DNA of 64,000 bases from contig CAIVAT010000190.1 of NCBI GenBank assembly GCA_903903985.1, positions 48,405 to 112,404 of the forward strand, read 5' to 3'. This document shows, piece after piece, positions 44,027 to 54,019 of this stretch (position 1 is its first letter; each line of letters starts with the position of its first letter). The DNA is from an uncultured Bacteroidales bacterium. Its GTDB lineage: Bacteria > Bacteroidota > Bacteroidia > Bacteroidales > FEN-979. The notes beneath the pieces were generated by a model. The model was not told the origin of the DNA, ran no database searches, and worked only from the letters and a program-made list of their open reading frames with translations. The translations under genes and the position numbers were made by a program.

Positions 44027-46438
44027 ATGTTCCGCGCGCTGCTCTCACTTCTCCTGCTTTCATTCTTTCCAGTGATAATTGATGCCCAAATCAGGAATCC
44101 CGGAACGATTTCAGGCAAAATCATCGATGGAAGAAACAACCTGCCTGTTGAGTATGCCAATATCGTACTCCGGGATACCATCAGCCATACGATGGTTTCA
44201 GGCATGATCTCCGACAGCAACGGGTATTTTAAAATGAAGGGTGTTCCATACGGGACCTTTTACCTGGAATACAGCTTTATAGGGTATGAAAAACAACGGA
44301 CCCGGACAGTTGTCCTCAGCCGCAAGAATCCCAGGATTGATCTGGGAGAATTGCATCTTAATTCCTCGGCCATCAACATGAATGAGGTAACGATCACCGG
44401 GGAGCGGAACATGATGATCAACCGGATCGACCGGAAGGTTTTCAATGTTCAGCAGGATATCCAGTCACAAACCGGCACGGTGACCGACATGCTCCAGACC
44501 ATTCCTTCCATCTCGGTGGACATGGATGGCAATATCAGTCTCCGCGGATCCGGGAGCGTAACCGTTCTGATCAACGGCAGGCCATCGGTGATGACCGGTT
44601 CTGCCAACCTGGAACAGATGCCCGCATCGCTTGTGGAGAAAATAGAAGTCATTACCAATCCTTCTGCCCAATACCGGCCCGATGGAACAGGAGGCATCAT
44701 CAACATCATCCTGAAAAAGGAACGGAAAGCCGGTTTCAACACCATCCTTGGAGCCAATGCCGGCAACAACAGCCGCTTCAATACGAACCTTCAGCTCAAC
44801 TACAATACCGGGAAAGTGAATCTTTTCGGGAGTTACGGTCTCAGGCAGGATTACCGGTTCCGCAGTGGCAATCTCAGTTCGCAGACCATCGACACGGTTA
44901 AAAACGAGTCAACAACCCTTGAGCAAAACTCATCAGGCAGTTCACACTCCCTGTCGCATCTGGTTCAAATTGGCTCAGACTGGAGTATGGGCAAAAAGGA
45001 TGTTGCGGGAATTTCCGGCACCTACAACTATCGTGAAAATAAACGTTCAAATAAGGATGATAATCTATACAAAGACAATGAACAGCAGCCCCAGGAACGA
45101 TATACCCGCACACTCAACGGAAAAGAAGGCGAACAAAGCGCCGGGGTGACCGCTTTCTATGAACATGTTTTTAACAGGGAAGATGAACACATTCTCCGGG
45201 CCGATTTTGAGTACCAGCGGGAAAAGGAAAAGGAGGATGATTACTGGACGAACGACTACACTCTTCCTGCCTATCCCCAGGGGCAGGATCACACATTAGG
45301 AAACAATGGGAACCAGGAGTTCGATGGTTCGGTGGACTATTCCCGTCCTTTGTGGGAAAATGCAAGTCTTGAGTCTGGTTATCAGCAAATTGTCCAGATC
45401 AATGACCGTGACCAGGTGGTCGATCACCTGGATCCCGAATCCGGAAAATGGAACAACGACACCTCTGCCAGCAACCATTTCAAATCAAATCAAACGGTTT
45501 ATGCCTTATACGGAACGATAACCGCCACCTGGAAGAAATTCACTGTCATGGCCGGATTGCGTGCAGAGGAGGCCACAGTTGATTTGAATTTCATTACCCT
45601 CGACGCTGCCACGAAAACCAATTATTTCACCCTCTATCCAACGGTTCATCTTTCGCTTGCTTCAGGCAAGAACGAATGGCAGTTGAACTACAGCAGGCGC
45701 GTGAACCGGCCTGACGGCGAAGACATGAACCCTGTTCCCGAATATCGTGACCCGCGCAACATCTATTCCGGCAATCCCAACCTGGAACCAGAGGATATTC
45801 ATTCACTCGAATTCGGGTACTGTTTTCGTCCTGAAAAGTTTACATTTATTCCAACCCTTTTTTACCGGTACAAGATCAACGGATTTACCAGGGTTACCAC
45901 CAGTTTGAACGACAGTGTCCTCATGACTACCATTGAAAACCTCGCCAAAGACCAATCGGCCGGAGTTGATATCAGTGGAACCTGGCAGGCCGGTAAAATC
46001 ATGAACCTTAATTTCAGCGCCTCGGGCTTTTACAGCACGATTGATGCCTCGAATATCGGCTTCAGCAGCAATAAATCCACCTTTTCGTGGAACGCAAAGG
46101 CAAATGCATCCTTCAACATCACTAAAACTACCCTTTTTCAGGTTTTTGGACAATACCGCTCGGAGGTTCTTACTTCCCAGGGCTACCGGTTGCCAACCTG
46201 GGTTGTAAACCTTGGATTCCGCCAGGATTTCTGGAAGAAAAGGTTCTCGCTGATTGCAACGATTTCAGATCTTTTCAACTCACAGACAAACAGAACCACG
46301 GTGAATACAACCGTTTTAATCCAGGACTGGACCCGCCGCCGCGACGCACGTGTGGTGTATGTCGGATTCGTATTCAAATTCGGCTCCAGCGGGAAAAAGG
46401 ATAAAGAGCCTAAGTTTGATTTTGATAACGGGATGTAA
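44027..46438 (+). CDS. TonB-dependent receptor / outer-membrane beta-barrel family protein
   Basis: 803 residues from the ATG at 44027 (MFRALLSLLLLSFFPVIIDA, signal peptide); longer upstream readings run into the divergent gene. Domains: CarboxypepD_reg-like (about 25-110, GTISGKIIDGRNNLPVEYAN), TonB plug (about 120-215, DMLQTIPSISVDMDGNISLRGS and VEKIEVITNPSAQYRPDGTGG), then a long barrel of the OMP_b-brl_3 type. The plug and barrel resemble a family without a linked SusD partner, so the ligand may be a small molecule or peptide. Energy would come from TonB-ExbBD, not encoded here. No lipoprotein or SusD gene is adjacent. Confidence 0.92.
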   Translation: MFRALLSLLLLSFFPVIIDAQIRNPGTISGKIIDGRNNLPVEYANIVLRDTISHTMVSGMISDSNGYFKMKGVPYGTFYLEYSFIGYEKQRTRTVVLSRKNPRIDLGELHLNSSAINMNEVTITGERNMMINRIDRKVFNVQQDIQSQTGTVTDMLQTIPSISVDMDGNISLRGSGSVTVLINGRPSVMTGSANLEQMPASLVEKIEVITNPSAQYRPDGTGGIINIILKKERKAGFNTILGANAGNNSRFNTNLQLNYNTGKVNLFGSYGLRQDYRFRSGNLSSQTIDTVKNESTTLEQNSSGSSHSLSHLVQIGSDWSMGKKDVAGISGTYNYRENKRSNKDDNLYKDNEQQPQERYTRTLNGKEGEQSAGVTAFYEHVFNREDEHILRADFEYQREKEKEDDYWTNDYTLPAYPQGQDHTLGNNGNQEFDGSVDYSRPLWENASLESGYQQIVQINDRDQVVDHLDPESGKWNNDTSASNHFKSNQTVYALYGTITATWKKFTVMAGLRAEEATVDLNFITLDAATKTNYFTLYPTVHLSLASGKNEWQLNYSRRVNRPDGEDMNPVPEYRDPRNIYSGNPNLEPEDIHSLEFGYCFRPEKFTFIPTLFYRYKINGFTRVTTSLNDSVLMTTIENLAKDQSAGVDISGTWQAGKIMNLNFSASGFYSTIDASNIGFSSNKSTFSWNAKANASFNITKTTLFQVFGQYRSEVLTSQGYRLPTWVVNLGFRQDFWKKRFSLIATISDLFNSQTNRTTVNTTVLIQDWTRRRDARVVYVGFVFKFGSSGKKDKEPKFDFDNGM

Positions 46439-46550
46439 CCCGTATTTGAATTATCTTTGCTTACTCATCTCAGGGTACTAACCGAAAAATATTTCACGCA
46501 GATGCTCACAGATTTTCGCATATTTTTGATTTTCAATTCGAATGAATTTA

Positions 46551-46568
46551 CTAATTTTCGAAAATTAG
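46551..46568. repeat. Perfect 18-bp palindrome upstream of uvrC
   Basis: CTAATTTTCGAAAATTAG is fully self-complementary, in the 194-nt gap between the TonB receptor and uvrC. It could be an operator or cruciform element, or a weak terminator of the preceding gene. Confidence 0.6.
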
Positions 46569-46632
46569 CGAGAAATCCGATTTTCCTAACTTCATAATCA
46601 GCCCCGACGGGGGTGGGCGCGAATTAAACCCC

Positions 46633-48462
46633 ATGGCAAATTCTCTGAACAAATATTTCTCCCATCTCGAATCCATCGTGAAGAACCTTCCTCACAAGCC
46701 GGGGGTTTACCAGTATTTTGATGAGAAGAACAAGATCATTTATGTTGGCAAGGCCAAGAACCTCAAGAAGCGGGTGAGTTCCTACTTTGCAAAGATCAAC
46801 TCCATCAGCGGAAAGGTACAGATGTTGGTACGCAAGATTGCCGACATCAGGTACATTGTTGTAGAGACGGAGCAGGATGCACTGCTGCTCGAAAACAACC
46901 TTATCAAGAAATATCAGCCACATTACAATGTTGCGCTGAAGGATGATAAAACCTTTCCCTGGATCTGTATTAAAAACGAACCATTTCCCCGGATATTCCC
47001 GACCCGTCATGTAATCCGCGACGGATCAACCTATTTCGGCCCTTATGCCAACGTCCGGCTCATGCATACCCTGCTGGAATTGAGCAGGCAGCTATACCCT
47101 TTGCGCAATTGTTCGCTGGTCCTGAATGAAAAAAACATCCGGACGAGAAAATTCAGAGTCTGCCTGGAATACCATATCGGAAATTGCAAAGGTCCCTGTG
47201 AAGGACATCAGACCGTTGAGGATTACGATAAGTCGATCGCAGCGATCAAGGAGATCATCAAAGGAAACATCACCATGGTTGCAAGGCAACTCAGGGAACT
47301 CATGATGAGTTATGCCGCTACGCAGGAATTTGAAAAAGCACATTTTGTGAAGGAGAAACTGGCTTTGCTCGACAAATACCAGAGCAAATCTACCGTGGTC
47401 AGTCCGACCATCAATAACGTGGATGTTTTTTCCATCGTCAGTACCGGGCTTCATGCCTATGTCAATTTCATGAAAGTGATGAATGGCGCCATCATACAGG
47501 TTCACACCATCGAGATGATCAAAAAACTCGATGAAAGCCCCGAGGAGCTGCTCGCCATTGCCATTACCGAGATCAGGCAACGGTTCGAAAGTGTTTCACC
47601 GGAAATCATCGTGCCATTTAAAATGGATTATGAGATCCCGGGGCTGAATTTCACCGTTCCAAAGATCGGGGACAAAAAGAAGTTGCTGGAACTTTCGGAA
47701 CGCAATGTGAAATACTACCAACTGGAACGGGAAAAACAAAAAGAGCTGGTGGATCCGGAACATAAGTCAAGGCGCATCCTCGATACCATGATGAAGGATC
47801 TCCGGATGACGGAATTGCCAGCGCATATCGAATGTTTCGACAACTCCAACATCCAGGGCGACAGCCCTGTAGCCGCAATGGTATGTTTTAAGAATACCAG
47901 GCCTGACAAAAGCGAGTACCGGCATTTCAACATTAAAACTGTGGAAGGCCCCAACGATTTTGCGTCCATGGAGGAGATCATTTTCCGGAGGTATAAACGA
48001 CTCATGGAGGAAAAGAAGCCTTTGCCGCAGCTCATCGTTGTCGATGGCGGCAAAGGACAGTTGAGCGCTGCACTGAAAAGCCTGAATAAACTCGGGCTGT
48101 CCGGAAAAATGACCGTGATCGGGATCGCCAAGAAACTGGAGGAGATTTATTATCCCAACGACTCCCTGCCGATGTACCTGGATAAAAAATCGGAAACGCT
48201 GAAGGTCATCCAGCAAATGCGCGATGAGGCGCACCGGTTTGGGATCACCCATCACCGGCGCCGGCGCGAAAAGGCCACCATGTCGCCGCAACTCACTGAA
48301 ATTCCTGGAATTGGAAATACCATCAACCAGAAACTACTCTGGAAATTCAAGTCAGTTAAAAACATTAAACTGGCTTCACTTGAAGAAATTCAGGGTGTGA
48401 TCGGAAAGGCAAAAGGGAAAACGGTATACGACCATTTCAGGCCGGCAGATGTTCAAAAATGA
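46633..48462 (+). CDS. uvrC: UvrABC excinuclease subunit C
   Basis: 609 residues, normal for UvrC. The GIY-YIG nuclease is at the N-terminus (KPGVYQYFDEKNKIIYVGKAKNLKKRVSSYF region, about residues 17-50, reading GVYQYF and IIYVGKA). A Cys-containing EYHIGNCKGPCEGH segment lies near 175-190 and a UvrB-binding UVR motif near 205-240. The C-terminal RNase H-like nuclease carries ECFDNSNIQGDSPVAAMVCF and IVVDGGKGQLSAAL. Tandem helix-hairpin-helix motifs follow (LTEIPGIGNTINQKLLWKF). The gene makes the dual incisions of nucleotide excision repair. Its stop abuts the stop of the convergent endonuclease gene with no intergenic base. Confidence 0.97.
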   Translation: MANSLNKYFSHLESIVKNLPHKPGVYQYFDEKNKIIYVGKAKNLKKRVSSYFAKINSISGKVQMLVRKIADIRYIVVETEQDALLLENNLIKKYQPHYNVALKDDKTFPWICIKNEPFPRIFPTRHVIRDGSTYFGPYANVRLMHTLLELSRQLYPLRNCSLVLNEKNIRTRKFRVCLEYHIGNCKGPCEGHQTVEDYDKSIAAIKEIIKGNITMVARQLRELMMSYAATQEFEKAHFVKEKLALLDKYQSKSTVVSPTINNVDVFSIVSTGLHAYVNFMKVMNGAIIQVHTIEMIKKLDESPEELLAIAITEIRQRFESVSPEIIVPFKMDYEIPGLNFTVPKIGDKKKLLELSERNVKYYQLEREKQKELVDPEHKSRRILDTMMKDLRMTELPAHIECFDNSNIQGDSPVAAMVCFKNTRPDKSEYRHFNIKTVEGPNDFASMEEIIFRRYKRLMEEKKPLPQLIVVDGGKGQLSAALKSLNKLGLSGKMTVIGIAKKLEEIYYPNDSLPMYLDKKSETLKVIQQMRDEAHRFGITHHRRRREKATMSPQLTEIPGIGNTINQKLLWKFKSVKNIKLASLEEIQGVIGKAKGKTVYDHFRPADVQK

Positions 48463-49947
48463 TTACGGCCCGGTAGTTTTCTGCACCTGGGGAACAGCCC
48501 CATCGGTTTTATAATCAATGACGCTTCCGCTTCCATTATATCCAAAAAGTTTAAAATAGTAGGTTGTATTGCTGTTCAGGTTGATAAAATGAACAATCTG
48601 AACGCCATATGGAACGTTTTGGTCGGTAGCACTGTTTGGATAAGGGATGCCGTCGATGGGGTTTGCAATGGCATCAAAGCCAATGGTGCTCATGCGCACA
48701 AGGTAGCCATCAGGCAGGATCGGACCGGGAGCATCAGTCCACTGCAATTCTATGTTCTGTGCCGAGAAGGCGGAGGTGTAATTTGTAGGTTCGGGGAGTA
48801 TATTAGTGGTAACAGATCCGCTGCAGCTTACATTGACCAGGGTTGCACCACCGCCTGTATTCGCTACAAGTTCATTGCTGTAAATACCCTGAGCAAGTCC
48901 GGCTTTTAATTGTACATAGATGGTTGTATTGGCGAGGGTAGATAATGTATATGCTATTGTCACAGAATCGTCGAACAGGGTGTTGTTTAAAGAGACTTTG
49001 AAATCTGCAGTGCCTTTTACGGTAATATTTCCGCCTGAAGGCGTTAATGCTGAACCTTTCAGGACATATGTTTGCGAAACGGATGGTCCCGAACCGGCAA
49101 TGTAGGAAAACGCGTTCAGTGCAGCCGGGGTGACAGTCAGTGTTGGAGCTCCGCCAACATTCCAGATGGAATACACATATTCCGGATGGTCAATAAAGGG
49201 GTTTCGGTTATGTTGTATTGCGTAAACCGCGTTGTTGCGGTCAATTTCTTTCTGGCTTACCGGGTCGGCAGTACTCCATTCGCCCAGCAGGTTAAGGAAC
49301 CAGGTTTCAAAAACCGGGAAAGAATTGGCCTGAAGGATCGCTTCTGCATTCGGATCATTCGAATGCCAGGTAGAGATGACATTTTCATACCTTGTCGCCA
49401 TGTAAAAATAATTCCTGGCGAAATCCCCTTTGTATTCATCCACAGGTTCGAAAACAGTACCCGTATACCCTGGATAAATACAGGCCCCTACCTTGGAACC
49501 ATTACCTGAAGTGTAGCTGGCACTGCCCACTTTGCCAAACGGATAGTTGCTTCTCATCCCATTTACTTTCCCGTCGGTGGGTAAAAGATGAAAGAGGTCG
49601 GTATACATGGGTGTGGCATCATTGAACCAACTTGCAGGCCATGAGTGCTCGCGGTTGAAGCAATCGCATTCAGCCGAATAGTTGCCGCATTGATTTGTGC
49701 CAAAAGTAAACGTACAGCTGGAATACATATCCCATACTTTCCCGTTCGCTCTCTTGTCGGTGGTTTCAAACGCCGTCCACAGATAATCGTAACTTACCGA
49801 GGTATGGCCCTTGATGATGTTGTACAAAGCTGTTTTCAAGGGAGCGCCTGAAAGTCCGCTCGCTGCGTTATAATAACCTGCCGGGATTTGTGCTTCAGTG
49901 AAAAATGACAGCAGAACAAAAAGAAGTAATGAGGTCTTGAATTTCAT
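48463..49947 (-). CDS. Secreted endonuclease I family nuclease with Fn3-like C-terminus
   Basis: 494 residues from the ATG at 49947 (MKFKTSLLLFVLLSFFTEAQ, signal peptide). Residues of about 20-260 match endonuclease I / NucM: SYDYLWTAFETTDKRANGKV, CFNREHSWPASWF with the catalytic His (R-E-H-S-W motif), TDLFHLLPTDGKVNGMRSNY and HNRNPFIDHPEYV. This is a metal-dependent, non-specific nuclease. The C-terminal half contains a beta-sandwich (about 270-380) and an Fn3-like domain (about 395-480). No T9SS sorting signal is seen. It probably degrades extracellular DNA for nutrients. Its stop directly abuts the uvrC stop. Confidence 0.93.
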   Translation of the reverse strand: MKFKTSLLLFVLLSFFTEAQIPAGYYNAASGLSGAPLKTALYNIIKGHTSVSYDYLWTAFETTDKRANGKVWDMYSSCTFTFGTNQCGNYSAECDCFNREHSWPASWFNDATPMYTDLFHLLPTDGKVNGMRSNYPFGKVGSASYTSGNGSKVGACIYPGYTGTVFEPVDEYKGDFARNYFYMATRYENVISTWHSNDPNAEAILQANSFPVFETWFLNLLGEWSTADPVSQKEIDRNNAVYAIQHNRNPFIDHPEYVYSIWNVGGAPTLTVTPAALNAFSYIAGSGPSVSQTYVLKGSALTPSGGNITVKGTADFKVSLNNTLFDDSVTIAYTLSTLANTTIYVQLKAGLAQGIYSNELVANTGGGATLVNVSCSGSVTTNILPEPTNYTSAFSAQNIELQWTDAPGPILPDGYLVRMSTIGFDAIANPIDGIPYPNSATDQNVPYGVQIVHFINLNSNTTYYFKLFGYNGSGSVIDYKTDGAVPQVQKTTGP

Positions 49948-50025
49948 GGGCGGGGAAAGCGTATGTTTAACAAGTATATAATAATTTACAAAGGTAGGAA
50001 AAAACAACAAACGGGAAGTATGAAA

Positions 50026-50427
50026 TCAGTGAGATTCCATGAGGTCTCGTTTCCGCCAGCGGCAAAAAGCACCCCATCCGATCAGGCATCCCAACGCATT
50101 GGCAATGAAATCATAAATACTGCCCGATCGCATCGGGATAAAATATTTCTGGATAATTTCAGTAAATGCTCCCAGCGTCAAACCGAAAAGGAATGCAAAA
50201 ATAACAGGATGCTTTTTAAGGAAAGGGAAAAAATCCTGCAATGCAAATCCCCGGGATTGAAGGAAGAAAAAAACGGAGAACAAAAAAACATGGATTAGTT
50301 TATCCGGTTGCAGCAGATCCATGAACACAGGAAGTTTCGGAAAAACTTTTCCTGGCAGGATGGAGAGACAAACAATCAAAAGGCCCCACAGAAGGGCCCA
50401 GAGATTGTATTTCAGGAATGTTCGCAA
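50026..50427 (-). CDS. VanZ-like family membrane protein
   Basis: 133 residues with four hydrophobic segments (LWALLWGLLIVCLSILPG, LIHVFLFSVFFFLQ, PVIFAFLFGLTLGAFTEI and IANALGCLIGWGAF). The order DKLIHVFLF, then GAFTEIIQKYFIPMRSGSIYDFIANALGCLIG, is the VanZ-like family. Most members have no proven link to teicoplanin resistance; the role here is unknown. It is 26 nt downstream of gcvH on the same strand and probably co-transcribed. Confidence 0.9.
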   Translation of the reverse strand: MRTFLKYNLWALLWGLLIVCLSILPGKVFPKLPVFMDLLQPDKLIHVFLFSVFFFLQSRGFALQDFFPFLKKHPVIFAFLFGLTLGAFTEIIQKYFIPMRSGSIYDFIANALGCLIGWGAFCRWRKRDLMESH

Positions 50428-50453
50428 GGTTGAAGAGTCGCCGAACCCGATGA

Positions 50454-50834
50454 TCAGCCTCCGATCAGCGCCTGGTATTGTGCCTGGTCAAGCAATTCGT
50501 CCACTTCACCTGTGTCCGTAAGACTGATCCTGATCACCCATCCTTTATCATATGGGTCCTGGTTGATGATCTCAGGATTGGTGGTGAGTGCATCATTGAA
50601 TTCAAGGATCTCTCCGGAAACAGGCATGAACATGTCTGAAACGGTCTTCACGGCCTCTATGGTGCCAAAGGATTCATGTTTTCCAAGGGTTTCACCCACG
50701 GTTTCCACTTCTATAAAAACAATGTCGCCCAATTCATGCTGGGCATGGTCGGTGATGCCGATAAAGGCCTGTCCGCCTTCAACTTTCAGCCATTCATGAT
50801 CCTTTGTGTACTTGAGATTTGCAGGAACGTTCAT
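50454..50834 (-). CDS. gcvH: Glycine cleavage system H protein
   Basis: 126 residues, the usual size. The lipoyl domain has GITDHAQHELGDIVFIEVET, and the lipoylated lysine is Lys63 in SFGTIEAVKTVSDMFMPVSG. GcvH carries the aminomethyl group between the P, T and L proteins of the glycine cleavage complex. The other gcv genes are not in the window. A minus-strand TAATTTTG at 50866-50859 may be its -7 box. The VanZ-like gene follows in the same direction. Confidence 0.97.
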   Translation of the reverse strand: MNVPANLKYTKDHEWLKVEGGQAFIGITDHAQHELGDIVFIEVETVGETLGKHESFGTIEAVKTVSDMFMPVSGEILEFNDALTTNPEIINQDPYDKGWVIRISLTDTGEVDELLDQAQYQALIGG

Positions 50835-50927
50835 AGATATTGCGGTTTAATATTTGTTCAAAATTACATATTTATTTTAGAAGCGGTAAAGTTTTCGGCC
50901 TTTTTATTCGATCGCACGTATCTTTAG

Positions 50928-50935
50928 TACTTTTG
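50928..50935 (+). promoter_or_regulatory. Putative -7 element of sufS
   Basis: TACTTTTG (TAnnTTTG), 17 nt before the sufS ATG at 50953. The -33 region is weak. Confidence 0.5.
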
Positions 50936-50952
50936 TAAATTAATCCCCGAAC

Positions 50953-52173
50953 ATGAATTTTAATATTGAAAAAATAAGAGCGGATTTTCCGATCCTCCAT
51001 CAGCAGATATATAACCGTCCCCTGGTCTATTTCGACAATGCCGCTTCCACGCAAAAGCCACGCCAGGTCATTGATGCCATCCGGCAGTATTATGAGCACG
51101 ACAACTGTAACATCCATCGCGGGGTTCATTACCTGAGTGTAAAAGCCACGGAGGCCTATGAGGAGGCGCGCAAGGAGATCAGGAAGTTCATTAATGCAAA
51201 AAGCACATGTGAGATCATTTTCACGAAAGGTGCTACGGAATCGCTGAACCTGGTTGCCTCCTCCTTTGGGAAGCGGTATGTAAAACCCGGAGATGAGATC
51301 ATCACCAGCATCATGGAGCACCACTCCAACTTCGTTCCATGGCAGCAAATGTGCCTGGAACGCGGCGCCAGGCTGCGGATATTGGGAATCAATGACTGCG
51401 GGGAACTTGATCCGGGCGAATTGAATGCAATGATGAACGAAAAGACCCGGCTGATTGCAGTAACCCATGTATCAAATGTACTGGGAACTGTCAATCCGGT
51501 GAAGGAGATCATCTCCCTTGCGCATCAGCATGAAATACCGGTATTGCTCGACGGGGCACAGGGAGTGTCGCACCTGCCGGTTGATGTGCAGGATCTTGAT
51601 TGTGATTTCTATTGTTTCTCAGGCCATAAAATGTATGCACCGATGGGAACAGGTGTAATGTATGGCAAAGAGATTTACCTGGAAGAGCTTCCACCATACC
51701 AGCTTGGTGGCGAGATGATTAAAGACGTATTCCTGGATCATACAACCTTTAATGAGCTGCCTTTCAAATTTGAAGCCGGGACTCCCAATGTTGAAGGGGT
51801 CATGGGGCTGCGGGCTGCAATTGCATACCTGCAGGAACTTGGCATGGAAAATATTGCGGCATATGAAGGTCACCTTCTAGGGTATGCGACTGAAAAATTA
51901 TCGGCAATCGAAGGAATAAAGTTTTTTGGTACTTCCAGGCATAAGGCCAGCCTCATCTCCTTTCTCCTGGGCGACATACATCCATACGATGCCGGGATGA
52001 TCATCGACAAAATGGGCATAGCGGTCCGTACCGGCCATCATTGTGCCATGCCGCTGATGGATTATCTGAAGATCCCCGGAACGGTGCGTGCCTCTTTTTC
52101 GTTTTACAATACAACAGAAGAGGTTGATCAGCTGGTAACCGCCATTCTTAAGGTTAAGGAAATGCTTGCCTGA
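50953..52173 (+). CDS. sufS: Cysteine desulfurase SufS
   Basis: 406 residues, the normal size of group II cysteine desulfurases. Features: VYFDNAASTQKPRQVIDAI near 25-45, HRGVHYLSVKATEAYE, the PLP lysine in CFSGHKMYAPMGTG near 223, and the catalytic Cys in RTGHHCAMPLMDYLKIPG near 362. SufS removes sulfur from cysteine as a persulfide and passes it through SufE to SufB. sufBCD lie at 20-24 kb and sufE at 54978. The gene starts just after its own putative promoter and is divergent from gcvH. Confidence 0.96.
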   Translation: MNFNIEKIRADFPILHQQIYNRPLVYFDNAASTQKPRQVIDAIRQYYEHDNCNIHRGVHYLSVKATEAYEEARKEIRKFINAKSTCEIIFTKGATESLNLVASSFGKRYVKPGDEIITSIMEHHSNFVPWQQMCLERGARLRILGINDCGELDPGELNAMMNEKTRLIAVTHVSNVLGTVNPVKEIISLAHQHEIPVLLDGAQGVSHLPVDVQDLDCDFYCFSGHKMYAPMGTGVMYGKEIYLEELPPYQLGGEMIKDVFLDHTTFNELPFKFEAGTPNVEGVMGLRAAIAYLQELGMENIAAYEGHLLGYATEKLSAIEGIKFFGTSRHKASLISFLLGDIHPYDAGMIIDKMGIAVRTGHHCAMPLMDYLKIPGTVRASFSFYNTTEEVDQLVTAILKVKEMLA

Positions 52174-52330
52174 TGTTCGTTTAGAATGACTTTACGACCA
52201 AAAGACGAAAAAATTCAAAGAGATTTCGATTGTATGGAGCGAACACTTTCCGCGGGAATCTGCATGAACTTTTTCCTTGTTTTAGGAAATAATTCCAGTA
52301 CCCGACTGTCAGAAAGAATCTCTCCAAGGT

Positions 52331-53959
52331 CTATCTGATCCTCGTTGTGGTCGTTGTATCCCCTTTTGCCTTGATATAATCCTGTTCTGGAATTAACTCA
52401 ATGCCATCATTGGTCATCTGGAATGTGGATTCCGCAGAGGAATTCATCATGAAATACCAGTAAGGCTTCAGTAGTTGAAACTCCGGATCAAAATGGATAA
52501 ATTTTCCTTTCGGGATACGGATAACCAGGTTTACGGTCTGGCCACGCCAGCATTCCTCCCTGGGAAGTCTCATAAACGGGCTGATTTTCAATGTGTCCCC
52601 TGATGTGGCAGACTGAAAACGTGCCCCTGAGAGGTTTTGGTAGGCTTGAATCCGTGATTTCCCCCTGGCCATCGAAACCTGTGAGATGGAGAAAAGGCTG
52701 TCGGCGGCTTCTTCCAGCCTGATTTTTGGCACGACGAGCAGTTCTTTGTCTTCGGTGATAACGGTTTTCCATTCACCCAGTAATATATATTGCTCATTGC
52801 GGAGATATTTCAAGCCAGGATCATCCGGGAACATCGACACAAAAAGGGTATCGCATGCCGGTTTTTCCAGGGCGATTTCAATTTGCTTCTCCTCCCCGAA
52901 CTTATAAAGGCTGTAAACCCGCAAAGCCGACCAGGTCAGGAAGAACAGCCCCACAAGCCAGATGTTGAACATGGTAAGTCCGAGATGTTTGATCCGGTCG
53001 AACCGGAATACCATTCTCAGTCCGTTATAGAACATCATAAAAAGGGGGATCCCGAGCACAATCAGGAGGATCACCTGGAGGTAGGGCACGGGTATGTTGC
53101 ATCCCACTAAAAGTTTTGCCAGTGATGGAAAGGAGAGGACGGTAAATTCATTGTCGGAGTATATTCCCCCGGTCCATCCAAGGGTATAGGCGAGCAGTGC
53201 GATAAGCAGGCTGATTCCGACGAGGACCAGGATGATACCGGCAAGGATGACGAGTCCTTTCCCGAAACAAGCAAGGACATCCATAATGCCTTTCCCGATT
53301 GTTTCGAAAACGGAAGCTGATCCTGTCCCGGCCCGTTTGATGGTTGTTGCTGATGCGGAGGCCATGTTGCCGATCCTGTTCCCAAGTTCTGAAACCTCTT
53401 TGCGCAATGAATGCTCGATGTTGGAGATGTTGATTTTCTTCCCACGCATTTCAAGTTTATCAGTGGTTGTTTGAGCTTCGGGGATAACAAACCAGAGGAC
53501 CAGGTACAACAGGATTCCCGAGCCACCTGCAGCGATTAATACCAGGAAGAACAGCCTTACCCATACCGGGTCGAGATGGAAATAGGCGGCAATGCCGGAA
53601 CAAACACCGGCGATGATTTTTTCTTCGGGATTGCGGAAAAACCGTTTATCCCCTTTTTCTCCGCCGGGTTTATTTGCAGCCTTATTTGTATCCTGTTCCT
53701 GGTCCATTTCGACCGGCTGGCCCATGATGGCGATCACTTCATTCACATCGTCCATGGTGATCACCTGCCTGTTTTCAGAGCGTTTCTCATTTAGGATCTC
53801 AGCGATCCGCGATTCAATGTCATTCAGGATATCCTGGTATCCTTCCTGTTTGCTGAAATGTCTTTTCAGATTTTCAAGGTACTGGTTCAGGAAGAGATAT
53901 GCGTCTTCATCGATGTGAAACACAATGCCGCCCAGGTTGATTGTCAATGTTTTTTTCAT
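52331..53959 (-). CDS. PspC-domain membrane protein
   Basis: 542 residues. A short cytosolic N-terminus (MKKTLTINLGGIVFHIDEDA ... MDDVNEVIAIMGQPVEM, 1-90) precedes a PspC domain near 105-160 (FRNPEEKIIAGVCSGIAAYF, then a hydrophobic segment). Further hydrophobic segments lie near 230-265, 290-315 and 325-350. The C-terminal 190 residues are non-membrane and beta-rich (FHIDEDA-like strands absent; DTLKISPFMRLPREE present), probably extracytoplasmic. PspC proteins sense or tune envelope stress. The PadR regulator gene is 60 nt upstream on the same strand, the common PadR-PspC pairing, so they probably form one operon. Confidence 0.88.
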   Translation of the reverse strand: MKKTLTINLGGIVFHIDEDAYLFLNQYLENLKRHFSKQEGYQDILNDIESRIAEILNEKRSENRQVITMDDVNEVIAIMGQPVEMDQEQDTNKAANKPGGEKGDKRFFRNPEEKIIAGVCSGIAAYFHLDPVWVRLFFLVLIAAGGSGILLYLVLWFVIPEAQTTTDKLEMRGKKINISNIEHSLRKEVSELGNRIGNMASASATTIKRAGTGSASVFETIGKGIMDVLACFGKGLVILAGIILVLVGISLLIALLAYTLGWTGGIYSDNEFTVLSFPSLAKLLVGCNIPVPYLQVILLIVLGIPLFMMFYNGLRMVFRFDRIKHLGLTMFNIWLVGLFFLTWSALRVYSLYKFGEEKQIEIALEKPACDTLFVSMFPDDPGLKYLRNEQYILLGEWKTVITEDKELLVVPKIRLEEAADSLFSISQVSMARGKSRIQAYQNLSGARFQSATSGDTLKISPFMRLPREECWRGQTVNLVIRIPKGKFIHFDPEFQLLKPYWYFMMNSSAESTFQMTNDGIELIPEQDYIKAKGDTTTTTRIR

Positions 53960-54019
53960 GTAAATTGTCTGTTGAAAAATAAAAAACTATTTAAAACTGT
54001 TACACTTTGCACTTATAAA

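Noticed and set aside
52186..52338. A 50-codon plus-strand reading (MTLRPKDEKIQRDFDCMERT...) between sufS and the PspC gene
   Set aside because: It lies in a convergent gap, overlaps the PspC gene end, has no domain pattern or promoter, and its composition looks random.
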